Shown here: positions 17,734-28,749 of the stretch, piece by piece
Layout: every line of letters begins with the position of its first letter
Position numbering within the stretch: the first letter of the stretch is position 1
DNA from: DATHXC01 sp035459965
GTDB lineage: Bacteria > Pseudomonadota > Gammaproteobacteria > Burkholderiales > Methylophilaceae
Assembly (NCBI GenBank): GCA_035459965.1
Contig: DATHXC010000004.1
Span: 124,001-188,000 of the forward strand
Direction: 5' to 3'
Length of the DNA stretch: 64,000 nt
Position numbers and translations under genes: made by a program
Notes under the pieces: generated by a model
The model's input: only the letters and a program-made list of their open reading frames with translations
The model's database searches: none
What the model was told of the DNA's origin: nothing

Positions 17734-18441
17734 ATGGCTAAAACATACAGAATTGCTCCTAGTATTCTTTCCGCTAACTTTGCAAAGTTGGGCCAGGAAA
17801 TTACCGATGTGATTACTTCAGGTACTGACATCGTTCACTTCGACGTGATGGACAACCATTACGTTCCCAATCTGACCATCGGCCCGCTGGTTTGCGAGGC
17901 GATTCGCGACATTTCTAAAAATGTCGGTGCACTCATCGACGTGCATCTGATGGTCAAGCCTGTTGACCGCATCATCCCGGATTTTGCCAAGGCTGGCGCC
18001 AATATCATTACTTTCCACCCGGAAGCTTCAGACCATATCGACCGTAGCCTTTCACTGGTGCGCGATAGTGGCTGTAAGTCCGGCCTGGTATTCAACCCGG
18101 CAACCCCTTTGCATTACCTCGACCATGTAATGGACAAGGTAGACATGATCTTGCTGATGTCGGTGAACCCGGGGTTTGGCGGCCAGAAATTCATCCCTGA
18201 AACGCTGAACAAGCTGCGTCTGGCCCGTGCCAGGATCGATGCTTACACAGAAAAAACCGGCCGTGAAATCTGGCTGGAAGTGGATGGCGGCGTAAATGCA
18301 GCGAATATCGCTGAAATCGCACGCGCTGGTGCAGATACATTTGTGGCTGGTTCGGCCGTATTCGGCGCACCACAGGATACCGATCCTAACCGTTACGACA
18401 CCGTAGTTGCTTCATTGCGCGCAGCACTCGCAACAGTATAG
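17734..18441 (+). CDS. rpe: Ribulose-phosphate 3-epimerase
   Basis: 235 residues, TIM barrel. Seen: the [14 protein letters not shown] start, the metal and catalytic motif [12 protein letters not shown], the HLMV strand, [14 protein letters not shown], and [12 protein letters not shown]. It interconverts ribulose-5-phosphate and xylulose-5-phosphate in the pentose phosphate and ribulose monophosphate cycles; in a methylotroph it helps regenerate the formaldehyde acceptor. It is followed by gph, 20 bases on. Confidence 0.96.
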   Translation: MAKTYRIAPSILSANFAKLGQEITDVITSGTDIVHFDVMDNHYVPNLTIGPLVCEAIRDISKNVGALIDVHLMVKPVDRIIPDFAKAGANIITFHPEASDHIDRSLSLVRDSGCKSGLVFNPATPLHYLDHVMDKVDMILLMSVNPGFGGQKFIPETLNKLRLARARIDAYTEKTGREIWLEVDGGVNAANIAEIARAGADTFVAGSAVFGAPQDTDPNRYDTVVASLRAALATV

Positions 18442-18461
18442 TTATTTGATAGTTATACAGC

Positions 18462-19139
18462 TTGACACAATTTAGCGCGAAGGCGATTGCCATCGATCTG
18501 GATGGCACGCTGTTGCATACTGCGCCCGACCTGGCCGAAGCCGCTAACCGCATGCTGGCTGAATTGCATATGCCGGTGTTAGCAGAGTCTGTGGTGATGA
18601 CGTATGTGGGCAATGGCGCAGCCAAGCTGGTCAAGCGTCTGCTGACTGGTAGCATGGATGGTGAGCCAGAAGCCGGACTGTTTGAACGCGCGATGGCAAT
18701 CTTCTTCAGGCATTATGCAGATACCCTGACGCTACATACCAAGCCTTATGCTGGTGTCATGCAAGGTCTGGAGCAGATGAAAAGTGCTGGATTCAAATTA
18801 GCCTGCATTACCAATAAGCCAGAGCGTTTTACGCTACCATTATTGAAGATGATGGGCATGCTGGATTATTTTTCTGTGGTGCTGTCCGGCGACAGTTTGC
18901 CGCGCAAGAAGCCTGACCCTATGCCATTGCTGCATGTATGTGAAAAATTTGGCGTGTTGCCTCATGAGCTGGTGATGATAGGTGATTCGAGTGCAGATAC
19001 GCAGGCAGCGCGTGCTGCGGGAAGTATTGCGTTTTATGTGCCGTATGGATATAACCGTGGTTTATCAGCCAGTACGCTGGATGTTGATGCGGTGATTGAT
19101 AGTTTGCTGGATGTGACCGATTTGGTCTGTATGAAGTAA
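18462..19139 (+). CDS. gph: Phosphoglycolate phosphatase (HAD family)
   Basis: 225 residues, HAD hydrolase. The nucleophile motif is AIDLDGTLLHT (D12, D14), motif II is ACITNKPE, and motif III/IV is MIGDSSADTQAARAAG. It removes 2-phosphoglycolate or a similar phosphate ester. The only sensible start is TTG at 18462, since no ATG precedes the nucleophile motif and no clear Shine-Dalgarno is present; coupling to rpe is likely. The rpe-gph-trpE order is common in proteobacteria. Confidence 0.9.
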   Translation: MTQFSAKAIAIDLDGTLLHTAPDLAEAANRMLAELHMPVLAESVVMTYVGNGAAKLVKRLLTGSMDGEPEAGLFERAMAIFFRHYADTLTLHTKPYAGVMQGLEQMKSAGFKLACITNKPERFTLPLLKMMGMLDYFSVVLSGDSLPRKKPDPMPLLHVCEKFGVLPHELVMIGDSSADTQAARAAGSIAFYVPYGYNRGLSASTLDVDAVIDSLLDVTDLVCMK

Positions 19140-19165
19140 GTTAGGCCTGAGCTAAAGTGCTGACA

Positions 19166-19210
19166 ATGAAAGTCTTAAAAAATATAAATAGTTTGCGATG
19201 GTGGCGCTGA
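19166..19210 (+). CDS. trpL: trp leader peptide with tandem Trp codons
   Basis: A 14-codon reading frame, MKVLKNINSLRWWR, in the 142-base gap before trpE. It has two adjacent TGG codons (19199-19204) just before its Arg codon and stop. Trp is rare, so two in a row in a short frame immediately upstream of trpE is the hallmark of a ribosome-mediated attenuator leader. No strong Shine-Dalgarno is visible before its ATG. No classical U-tract terminator follows, so control may act on the trpE ribosome site. Confidence 0.7.
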   Translation: MKVLKNINSLRWWR

Positions 19211-19275
19211 TTTCAACGCCTCACAGGACCCTTGCGCCTGAACGATACAAACTCATAAATAATAAGACTTAAGGA
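19170..19275 (+). promoter_or_regulatory. Candidate trpE attenuator RNA structure
   Basis: Two nested long-range pairings connect the leader peptide with the region before the trpE ribosome site. AAGTCTTA (19170-19177) is the exact complement of TAAGACTT (19263-19270), and AGTTTG (19190-19195) of CAAACT (19248-19253). A local TGGCG/CGCC hairpin with the Trp codons lies inside. The 3' arm touches AAGGA (19271-19275), the trpE Shine-Dalgarno. A ribosome stalled on the Trp codons would break these pairs. The mechanism is inferred. Confidence 0.5.
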
Positions 19276-19281
19276 TTTTTC

Positions 19282-20775
19282 ATGTTGCACACGATAGACC
19301 AATCAGAATTCGATGCCCTTGCCTCGCAAGGCTACAACCGCATCCCGCTGGTAATCGAGACATTTGCCGATCTCGATACACCGCTTTCGCTTTACCTCAA
19401 GCTTGCTAACCAACCATATTCCTATTTACTGGAGTCGGTACAGGGGGGTGAGCGTTTCGGGCGCTACTCGATCATCGGTTTGCCAGCCCGCACCCGCATT
19501 GTGGCGCGTGGCCGCAATGTCGAGGTGATCGACAATCACGTAGTCATTGAATCTGCCGAAGATGTAAACCCACTGGATTTCGTCAAGGCCTACCAGTCGC
19601 GTTTCAAAACCCCGCCTTATCAGGGATTGCCCCGCTTCACCGGTGGCCTGGCTGGTTACTTTGGCTACGAAACCGTGCGTTATATTGAGCGCAGGCTGGC
19701 CAACACCGAGAAGCCTGATGTCATCGGCGTTCCTGATGTGCTGCTGATGGTGTCCGAAGAACTGGCCGTGGTAGATAACCTTTCGGGTAAGCTCTATTTC
19801 ATTGTCTATGCAGATCCAGCTCGGCCAGAAGCTTATACGCGTGCTTATGAGCGCCTGGCCGAGCTGGTGCAGCTGATACGTCAGCCAGTCACGATTCCTG
19901 AATCATTGCCCATTCCTGCCAGTGAGGCCAGCTCAGAGTTTGGTGAGGACAAGTTCAAGGCCGCGGTAGAAAAAGCCAAGCGCTATATTTTCGATGGCGA
20001 TATCATGCAGGTGGTACTTTCGCAGCGCATGTCGCAGCCTTTTGCCGCGCCGCCTTTATCGTTGTACCGAGCTTTGCGCAGCTTGAATCCATCACCTTAT
20101 ATGTTCTATTACGATATGGGCGATCACCATGTGGTGGGCGCTTCCCCTGAAATCCTGGTGCGCCTGGAAAACGGTATCGTCACTGCACGTCCGATAGCAG
20201 GCACGCGCCCACGCGGCAAAACCCGTGAGCTCGACATTGCATTGGCTGATGAGTTGCTGGCAGATCCCAAGGAGTTGGCTGAGCACGTGCAGCTGATGGA
20301 CCTGGGCCGTAATGATGTCGGCCGTGTGGCTGTTACAGGTTCGGTGAAAGTGACCGATAACATGATGATAGAGCGCTACTCACACGTGATGCATATTGTC
20401 TCTAACGTGGAAGGCAAGCTGAAGCCGGGCATGGATGCGATCGATGTGCTCAAAGCGACTTTCCCGGCCGGTACTGTGAGTGGGGCACCCAAGGTGCGCG
20501 CGATGGAGATCATCGACGAGCTGGAACCCAGCAAGCGTGGCATTTATGCAGGTGCGGTTGGATACCTCGGGTTTAATGGCGATATGGATGTAGCGATTGC
20601 CATTCGTACCGGGGTGATAAAAGGCAATATGCTGTATGTGCAAGCCGGGGCGGGCATCGTGGCTGACTCCGTGCCGACCAGCGAATGGCTGGAAACCCAG
20701 AATAAAGCGCGCGCCGTACTACGTGCCGCAGAGATGGTACAAGAAGGTTTAGATACAGCGCTGAAGCAGGGTTAA
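19282..20775 (+). CDS. trpE: Anthranilate synthase component I
   Basis: 497 residues. TrpE makes anthranilate from chorismate, using ammonia delivered by TrpG. Seen: the N-terminal feedback site region containing [18 protein letters not shown], and the chorismate-binding core ([45 protein letters not shown]). AAGGA precedes the ATG by six bases. Its expression is probably controlled by the Trp-rich leader at 19166-19210. Its partner trpG lies 2.7 kb downstream, behind a c-di-GMP gene. Confidence 0.96.
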   Translation: MLHTIDQSEFDALASQGYNRIPLVIETFADLDTPLSLYLKLANQPYSYLLESVQGGERFGRYSIIGLPARTRIVARGRNVEVIDNHVVIESAEDVNPLDFVKAYQSRFKTPPYQGLPRFTGGLAGYFGYETVRYIERRLANTEKPDVIGVPDVLLMVSEELAVVDNLSGKLYFIVYADPARPEAYTRAYERLAELVQLIRQPVTIPESLPIPASEASSEFGEDKFKAAVEKAKRYIFDGDIMQVVLSQRMSQPFAAPPLSLYRALRSLNPSPYMFYYDMGDHHVVGASPEILVRLENGIVTARPIAGTRPRGKTRELDIALADELLADPKELAEHVQLMDLGRNDVGRVAVTGSVKVTDNMMIERYSHVMHIVSNVEGKLKPGMDAIDVLKATFPAGTVSGAPKVRAMEIIDELEPSKRGIYAGAVGYLGFNGDMDVAIAIRTGVIKGNMLYVQAGAGIVADSVPTSEWLETQNKARAVLRAAEMVQEGLDTALKQG

Positions 20776-20822
20776 TACCGAGCCTGCTTTACAGGCTTAG
20801 ATGAAAGGCTCGGGCTAGTATT

Positions 20823-23420
20823 ATGGTGACTCAAAACAGGCAGCGAATTTTACGGCTACTCACGGTCGCGCTGGCCTATTTTGTCACCGGCTGGATGGGT
20901 CTGCAGTTGCCTTATGTGGGCTCGCATATCACCCTGATCTGGCTGCCAACCGGCATTGCTGTTGCTGCTTTACTTCAATGGGGATATGGCTGCTGGCTGG
21001 CTATATTTCTAGGTGCCTTCGCTGTTAATCTTTCTATAGGCTCCTCTGCAGGTTTGGCTTTCAGCATTGCCATCGGCAATACCCTCGCACCACTATTTAG
21101 TGCATGGCTGCTCAAGCACTATAAATTCAAACCGGCATTTAACCGCATGCACGACATTCTGTTGTTGTTGCTTGCTGCCAGCATTGGCATGTTGTTGTCA
21201 GCCAGTGGCGGGGTGTTTAGCCTCCTGCAACACGGGGTTGTGCCGCCTGAACATTGGCGTTTGCCATGGTTGATATGGTGGTTGGGCGATGCTGTTGGTG
21301 TGATTCTGGTGTTACCTATCCTCCTCAACATTTCCAGATCGGAATGGGTGCTTTTATGGCAGCGACGTAGTGGATACCTGCTTTGGTGCGCGATCGTTTC
21401 TATCTTGGAAATCGCCATATTCAAGCTTATCCCCAATGCTACCGGGCAATTTGCGCTACTGTCTTTTCTGGTATTGCCTCTGGTGATATGGACGGCCATG
21501 CGTTTTGGTATTACTGGCGCATCACTTGCGGTGCTTGGTCTATCCATCATTGCGGTACTGGCTACGGTAAATTTTTATGGGCCTTTCTATCAGCAGGATC
21601 TGCATCAGGGTATTTTATCGCTTTGGATTTTTATGACGACCCTGGCGCTGGTGGTATTGATGATTACCGTCCTGCAGTCTGAACGCTCACTAGCTGAGCT
21701 GGCATTGCGTAGTAGTGAGGCGCGGTTCAGGGCTGTGGTTGACGGTGCTTTGGATGCAGTGGTGACCATAGACGAGAGTGGATGCCTCGTGGAGTTCAAC
21801 CCTGCGGCTGAGCGTATATTTGGCTACACCAAACAGCAGGTCATTGGTCGTCCATTGGCGGAAGTTATTATCCCTCCTTCCATGCGCAAAGCCCATTCCA
21901 ACGGGCATCAGCACTTCCTGCGCACTGGCGAACACAAGATTTTTGATCAGCGACTTGAAATGACTGCTATGCGTTCAGATGGCACTGAGTTCCCGGTTGA
22001 GCTCACGATTACCTCGTTGAAAGATAAAGGCCTGCCTTTGGTGACAGGCTTTATTCGCGACATTACCAAACGCAAGCTGGCAGAAGAGAATATCCGCAAC
22101 CTGGCTTTCTTTGATGCCTTGACTGGTTTGCCCAATCGGCGTTTGCTGATGGATAGATTGCAACAGGCATTTGCTACCAGTGCGCGTGCACAAACACATG
22201 GCGCTGTGCTGTTTATCGATCTGGATAATTTTAAATCGCTCAATGATACTCGTGGTCATGATATCGGGGATCTGCTGTTGATGGAGGTTCCCAGACGTAT
22301 CCGCACTTGTTTGCGTGATGAAGATACCGTGGCACGTCTGGGTGGGGATGAGTTCGTAGTGGTGCTTGAAGATTTAAGTCTAAATGATGAGCAGGCGGCA
22401 TCAGAGGCGCGCATCGTCAGCGAAAAAATTCTGACAGAAATCGATCAACCGTACATGCTGGGTGATATGGAGCACCATAGTTCATCAAGTATAGGTGTGA
22501 GCCTGTTCATGGGCTATGAAGTGGGCGTGGATGATTTGCTGAAGCGTGCGGATACCGCGATGTATCAGGCCAAAGCTGCTGGGCGCAATACACAGAGATT
22601 TTTTGATCCTGCCATGCAGTCTGCCATAGAAAACCGGGTGGACTTGGAAGCACAATTGAGGCGTGCGCTGTCACAATATCAGCTATGCCTTTACTATCAG
22701 CCCCAGGTCGATGCTACCCGTCATATATTTGGGGTAGAGGCTCTGATACGCTGGATCCATCCTATCCGTGGTGTGATCAAGCCCATGGAGTTTATCCCCA
22801 TCGCGGAAGACAGCGGGTTGATCATTCCTATTGGCAACTGGGTCATCCACACTGCTTGCGAGCAATTGAAGTGCTGGGAGCAAGTACCTTATGCTCACAA
22901 TATTCAGTTGGCAGTCAATGTCAGCGCGCGCCAATTCCGGCAGGCTGACTTTGTCGATACTGTCAAAGCTGCCCTTGATACAACAGGCGCCAATCCTAAT
23001 CTGCTAAAACTGGAGCTTACTGAAAGCCTGGTGATTGATGATGTTAATGACACGATAGAGAAAATGCATGCGCTTCGGCAACTTGGTGTACGTTTTGCCA
23101 TGGATGACTTTGGTACCGGCTATTCATCATTGGCTTATTTGAAACAATTGCCACTGACACAGGTCAAGATAGATCGATCTTTCGTGCAGGATATTGCTAA
23201 CGATGCCAGCGATGCGAGTATCGTGCAAGCGATTATCGTCATGAGCAAGACGCTAGGGCTCAATGTGATTGCCGAAGGGGTTGAGACTGAAATGCAGTTT
23301 GATCTTCTGGCGCAGTACGGCTGTGGCCAATTTCAAGGCTATTTATTCGGCAAGCCGGTAGAGCTGGCAGTGCTAGACAAAATTCTCCATGAAAACAGGC
23401 TTTTGTTTCCGGACAATTAA
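20823..23420 (+). CDS. MASE1-PAS-GGDEF-EAL c-di-GMP protein
   Basis: 865 residues. A MASE1-like membrane sensor (about 1-285, roughly eight helices, with LIWLPTGIAVAALLQWGYGC) is followed by a PAS domain (LRSSEARFRAVVDGALDAVV), a GGDEF domain and an EAL domain. Both catalytic signatures are intact: GGDEF (about 507-511) with I-site RDED before it, and EAL in VEALIRW (about 639-641) with KIDRSFV, AEGVE and the final FQGYLFGKP. It could make or break c-di-GMP. It lies between trpE and trpG on the same strand, which is unusual for this gene type. Confidence 0.9.
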   Translation: MVTQNRQRILRLLTVALAYFVTGWMGLQLPYVGSHITLIWLPTGIAVAALLQWGYGCWLAIFLGAFAVNLSIGSSAGLAFSIAIGNTLAPLFSAWLLKHYKFKPAFNRMHDILLLLLAASIGMLLSASGGVFSLLQHGVVPPEHWRLPWLIWWLGDAVGVILVLPILLNISRSEWVLLWQRRSGYLLWCAIVSILEIAIFKLIPNATGQFALLSFLVLPLVIWTAMRFGITGASLAVLGLSIIAVLATVNFYGPFYQQDLHQGILSLWIFMTTLALVVLMITVLQSERSLAELALRSSEARFRAVVDGALDAVVTIDESGCLVEFNPAAERIFGYTKQQVIGRPLAEVIIPPSMRKAHSNGHQHFLRTGEHKIFDQRLEMTAMRSDGTEFPVELTITSLKDKGLPLVTGFIRDITKRKLAEENIRNLAFFDALTGLPNRRLLMDRLQQAFATSARAQTHGAVLFIDLDNFKSLNDTRGHDIGDLLLMEVPRRIRTCLRDEDTVARLGGDEFVVVLEDLSLNDEQAASEARIVSEKILTEIDQPYMLGDMEHHSSSSIGVSLFMGYEVGVDDLLKRADTAMYQAKAAGRNTQRFFDPAMQSAIENRVDLEAQLRRALSQYQLCLYYQPQVDATRHIFGVEALIRWIHPIRGVIKPMEFIPIAEDSGLIIPIGNWVIHTACEQLKCWEQVPYAHNIQLAVNVSARQFRQADFVDTVKAALDTTGANPNLLKLELTESLVIDDVNDTIEKMHALRQLGVRFAMDDFGTGYSSLAYLKQLPLTQVKIDRSFVQDIANDASDASIVQAIIVMSKTLGLNVIAEGVETEMQFDLLAQYGCGQFQGYLFGKPVELAVLDKILHENRLLFPDN

Positions 23421-23446
23421 AGCGAAAATAGCGAGCTTGGAAATAT

Positions 23447-23481
23447 CATGCCAGCGATATAGCCAATATTTGGCTGGCATG
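23447..23481 (+). promoter_or_regulatory. Hairpin just upstream of trpG
   Basis: CATGCCAGC (23447-23455) pairs perfectly with GCTGGCATG (23473-23481). A competing inner hairpin, GCCAA (23462-23466) with TTGGC (23470-23474), shares two bases with the outer stem. It ends nine bases before the GAGG of trpG. It could be a terminator for the GGDEF-EAL gene (no U tract) or a leader structure for trpGD; no Trp-rich leader peptide is seen here. Confidence 0.4.
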
Positions 23482-23503
23482 CTCATTATTGAGGACGCAC
23501 TAC

Positions 23504-24070
23504 ATGTTACTAATGATAGACAATTACGACTCCTTCACCTACAACCTGGTGCAATATCTGGGCGAGCTGGGACAAGAGGTAGAGGTATACCGTAACGATG
23601 AAATTGACCTGGCCAAGATCGAGTCGCTCAAGCCACGCCATATCGTGATTTCCCCCGGCCCATGCACACCAAATGAGGCGGGTATTTCTGTGCCCTTGAT
23701 TAAGGAGTTCGCAGGGAAGATCCCGTTACTGGGTGTCTGTCTTGGCCACCAAAGTATAGGCCAGGCTTTTGGCGGCAATATTATCCACGCCAAGCAATTG
23801 ATGCATGGCAAAACCTCGCAGGTTTCGCATACCAATGTTGGCGTATTCAAGGGCCTGCCTAATCCGTTTACTGCCACCCGTTACCATTCACTAGTGATCG
23901 AGCGCGAGACCATCCCGGATTGCCTGGAAATCACGGCATGGACAGAAGATGGTGAGATCATGGGCGTGCGTCATAAGACGCTGCCGATAGAAGGTGTGCA
24001 ATTCCATCCTGAGTCTATCCTCACTGAATACGGACACGAGTTACTGGATAATTTCTTGAAAGCTTATTGA
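23504..24070 (+). CDS. trpG: Anthranilate synthase component II (glutamine amidotransferase)
   Basis: 188 residues. TrpG releases ammonia from glutamine for TrpE and may also serve PabB for folate. Seen: the start [19 protein letters not shown], the oxyanion motif [13 protein letters not shown], catalytic Cys in [12 protein letters not shown], and the His-Glu pair in QFHPES. GAGGA sits eight bases before the ATG at 23504; an earlier in-frame TTG lacks this. Its stop overlaps the trpD ATG (TGATG). Confidence 0.95.
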   Translation: MLLMIDNYDSFTYNLVQYLGELGQEVEVYRNDEIDLAKIESLKPRHIVISPGPCTPNEAGISVPLIKEFAGKIPLLGVCLGHQSIGQAFGGNIIHAKQLMHGKTSQVSHTNVGVFKGLPNPFTATRYHSLVIERETIPDCLEITAWTEDGEIMGVRHKTLPIEGVQFHPESILTEYGHELLDNFLKAY

Positions 24071-25095
24071 TGGAAATGACATTCAAGCAAGCTTTGCAGC
24101 AGTTGCTGGATCGCAAGAATTTTACGCATGAAGAAATGCTGGAGATCATGCGCATGATGATGTCTGGCGAGCTCACTGCGGTGCAGATAGCCAGCCTGCT
24201 GATGGGGCTGCGCATGAAAGGCGAAACGGTCGATGAAATTGCAGCCGCCGCGCAAGTCATGCGCGAGCTGTCTACCAAAGTCACCATTACGGATACCAGC
24301 CACTTGATTGATACCTGTGGCACCGGGGGTGATGGTATACAGACATTCAATGTGTCTACCGTCAGTGCTTTTGTCGCCGCTGCCGCTGGTGCACATGTCG
24401 CTAAACATGGTGGGCGTTCTGTGTCTTCCACATGCGGCAGTGCAGACGTGCTGGAAGCATTGGGCGTGAACGTTAACCAGACACCGGAACAGGTCGCCAA
24501 ATGTGTGGATGAGATCGGTATCGGTTTCATGTTTGCACCTAACCATCACAGTGCCATGAAGCATGCCGCGCCTGTGCGCCGTGAACTGGGCATCCGCACC
24601 TTATTCAACCTGCTGGGTCCGATGACCAACCCCGCTGGTGCCAAGCGCCAGGTGATGGGCGTGTTCCATAAAGACCTGACTATTTTACTGGCACAGGTGT
24701 TACAACGCCTTGGAAGCGAGCATGTGATGGTGGTGCATGGTGCGGATGGCATGGATGAAATATCGTTTACCGGCGATACCTATGTGGCAGAACTGAAAGA
24801 CGGCAAGGTGACTGAGTACGTGCTCAACCCCAAACAATTTGGCTTGCCGCTATACCAGCATGTCAGCATCCGCATAGAAAATGCTGAGCAGTCCAAAGCC
24901 ATGGTGCTGGATGTACTGAATGGCAAAACTGGCGCTGCGCGTGACATTGTGCTGCTAAATGCAGGCGCCGCGATTTATGTAGCTGGTATTGCCGCAAGCC
25001 ACGAGCAAGGTCTGGCGTTGGCTGCAGAAGCTATCGACTCTGGTGCTGCCATGAAGAAGCTCGATCAACTAAAGGCCCTGAGTAACAGCCTATGA
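24070..25095 (+). CDS. trpD: Anthranilate phosphoribosyltransferase
   Basis: 341 residues. It joins anthranilate to PRPP. Seen: the PRPP motif DTCGTGGDGIQTFNVST, the KHGGRSVSSTCGSADVLEALG anthranilate site, and FMFAPNHHSAMKHAAPVR. The ATG at 24070 overlaps the trpG stop codon by one base, so translation is coupled. The downstream DUF3465 gene overlaps its stop in the same way. Confidence 0.96.
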   Translation: MEMTFKQALQQLLDRKNFTHEEMLEIMRMMMSGELTAVQIASLLMGLRMKGETVDEIAAAAQVMRELSTKVTITDTSHLIDTCGTGGDGIQTFNVSTVSAFVAAAAGAHVAKHGGRSVSSTCGSADVLEALGVNVNQTPEQVAKCVDEIGIGFMFAPNHHSAMKHAAPVRRELGIRTLFNLLGPMTNPAGAKRQVMGVFHKDLTILLAQVLQRLGSEHVMVVHGADGMDEISFTGDTYVAELKDGKVTEYVLNPKQFGLPLYQHVSIRIENAEQSKAMVLDVLNGKTGAARDIVLLNAGAAIYVAGIAASHEQGLALAAEAIDSGAAMKKLDQLKALSNSL

Positions 25096-25544
25096 TGCGG
25101 GTTTTACTGGTCATCGTTATTGCCCTTGGCTATACCGGTTATCATTATTGGGGTAGCGTATCAGCGGTTAATTCCGCTAGTGCGTCTGCGCAGAAAGTTA
25201 TTGCCAATGGCGGTGACCAGCTTATCCGCCAAGCATTTGAAAATCAGGCCCGGCATTTGCAGGTCGAGGCCAGTGGTACTGTAGTCAAAGTGCTGGAAGA
25301 CGACAACAATCCTCCGCGGCATCAACGCTTTGTCCTAAAGCTGGATAATGGCATTACCCTGCTGGTGGCGCATAATATCGACTTGGCAGAACGCGTGGCT
25401 GACCTGAAAGCTGGCGACACGCTCAGCTTTAATGGCGAATATGAATGGAACAAAAAAGGCGGCGTGGTGCACTGGACGCACCATGATCCGCAAGGCAGCC
25501 ACATCGCAGGGTGGCTGCAACATAATGGCAAAACCTATCAGTGA
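25092..25544 (+). CDS. DUF3465 small exported protein in the trp cluster
   Basis: 150 residues. A hydrophobic N-terminus (RVLLVIVIALGYTGYHYWG) acts as signal or anchor. An OB-like soluble domain ends WNKKGGVVHWTHHDPQGSHIAGW, the conserved HxDPxG-type motif of DUF3465. Function unknown. Its ATG overlaps the trpD stop (ATGA), so it is translated with trpGD and separates trpD from trpC by about 600 bases. Whether it has anything to do with tryptophan synthesis cannot be told from sequence. Confidence 0.75.
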   Translation: MMRVLLVIVIALGYTGYHYWGSVSAVNSASASAQKVIANGGDQLIRQAFENQARHLQVEASGTVVKVLEDDNNPPRHQRFVLKLDNGITLLVAHNIDLAERVADLKAGDTLSFNGEYEWNKKGGVVHWTHHDPQGSHIAGWLQHNGKTYQ

Positions 25545-25704
25545 TTTAACCTGACTTCGTCACTATACGTCGTTGCTCACAAAAAATTTCTCCTTACATA
25601 TCATATATATGCTGCGTCAAAATTTTGTGTTCACGCCTTGTCTAGCTTAGAATTCAGGCTAAATCAGGTTTACTGAGATTAATTACATAAAGCGATAAGC
25701 AACA

Positions 25705-27514
<1,810 letters not shown>

Positions 27515-27520
27515 TTTCAG

Positions 27521-28075
27521 ATGAATAGTCGGAAAGTTCTAAACGATATAGTGCAGTCAGCAGTTGGCATGAAAGCCCACTATGATACTTGGTGGGCTTT
27601 TGTTAATGAAGGCAGGCTTGGTAACGATTACAAAAATATCAGTTTAAAGGGTAGTGATTTTATTCGAGTTTCAGAAGACGCTCACTACACCGCTACATTC
27701 GTTTATTTCGCTCATTTATTTGATAAGCGCACTGACGTATCTTCAATTCCAATGTATTTATCATTAATAAAAACAGAAATTGAGAGTATCGAATATCGTG
27801 AGTTAGAAAACCAGTATATAAATTTACAAAGTCGAGCAAAGCCAATACTTAAAGTTCGACATAAATTAGTGGCACATATTGATAGTCAATTATCTGAAGC
27901 CGATGTATTTGATGAAATCGGAATGACATGGAACGAAATTCGGGATGTTATATATGACACAGCAAAGTTTGTTGCTTTTTTAAACAAATCAACCGTAACA
28001 CCAAGAGATGGTAGGCTCTCAGAGGCGGTTCAAGCCTTACTTAGAGCCTTAGCCAGTCAGCCTAGGGCGCAATAA
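27521..28075 (+). CDS. HEPN/AbiU2-like protein
   Basis: 184 residues, AT-richer than its neighbours and with different codon use. A mostly helical protein with WWAFVNEGR early and the motif RHKLVAHID (about residues 109-117). The R-x5-H spacing falls within the Rx4-6H signature of HEPN domains and resembles AbiU2-type proteins, which are often RNases in abortive infection or toxin systems. The fold call is an inference from motif and helix pattern. It starts six bases after hemB and is followed by a repeat-rich non-coding block, suggesting an acquired gene. No nucleotidyltransferase antitoxin lies beside it. Confidence 0.45.
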   Translation: MNSRKVLNDIVQSAVGMKAHYDTWWAFVNEGRLGNDYKNISLKGSDFIRVSEDAHYTATFVYFAHLFDKRTDVSSIPMYLSLIKTEIESIEYRELENQYINLQSRAKPILKVRHKLVAHIDSQLSEADVFDEIGMTWNEIRDVIYDTAKFVAFLNKSTVTPRDGRLSEAVQALLRALASQPRAQ

Positions 28076-28110
28076 GTGAAAGGCATTGCGCCGTATTAAC
28101 CATTCCTTTT

Positions 28111-28605
28111 CGCCTCTAGGCGAGTATCTTTATTTTGCTTGTCCAAAATAAAGATACCAAACAAAAAGACCCCCCGACCTCACGGCCTACGGCTACCTTG
28201 CGTTGCTCGAAAAAATAAGCGGCTGCGCAACTCAGCCTAGTAGCTCACACAAAGCGTGAGCTACCGCGGACTTCAAACAGTGCTCGCCGACATCCCTTAT
28301 TTTCTCTCTGCTACTCAGCGTGAGCTAGGGGATTGGTAGGTCAAAAGCGTAATTCAAAAGCAAGCCCTCACCCCATACCCCCTTATGACGCGCCGAATAT
28401 TGAGCATTAAAGCTGGAGGGGTTGGCAATCTCCTGTTTGAGTTCCGCGGTGGCTTGTGAAGTTTGCAAGCCGCTAGGGCGAGTTAGATTGACGCCAGCTT
28501 TAATGCTCAATATTCGGAAACAAGCGGAATCGGGGCGGCATTTTCTTGGATTACTTTCTTTTTGCTGTTGAAAAGAAAGTGATTAGCTGTCGGGCTACCC
28601 CCGAC
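28111..28605. repeat. Composite inverted-repeat block, no gene
   Basis: The 674 bases between 28076 and 28749 hold no convincing gene but many perfect inverted repeats. These are a CGCCT/AGGCG palindrome (28111-28122), a 14-bp stem with 6-base loop (28124-28157), a 9-bp stem GTAGCTCAC/GTGAGCTAC (28240-28264), a 24-bp inverted repeat (28393-28416 with 28494-28517) enclosing GGCTTG/CAAGCC (28451-28471), a 10-bp stem (28553-28580) and GTCGGG/CCCGAC (28589-28605). This looks like a dispersed intergenic repeat unit; copies elsewhere cannot be checked here. Confidence 0.6.
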
Positions 28606-28749
28606 GGTGTTGTTTTGCTTTTGAGTTAATCGACCCACAAGCTACTGCCCTGAGGGGCAATGCCCGTAAAGGGCATCACCACTCCACTAAGCGCTAAATC
28701 GCCAAGTGGAAGTGCGATATCCATGCGCCTCACAAGGCATCTTTTTTAC

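Noticed and set aside
20778..20813. CCGAGCCT/AGGCTCGG stem after trpE as a terminator
   Set aside because: No U tract on either strand and a competing inner AGCCTG/CAGGCT hairpin; read-through to the GGDEF-EAL gene is as likely.
28325..28510. 61-codon frame on the minus strand
   Set aside because: Lies across the arms of the 24-bp inverted repeat and has no Shine-Dalgarno; it looks like a chance frame in a repeat.
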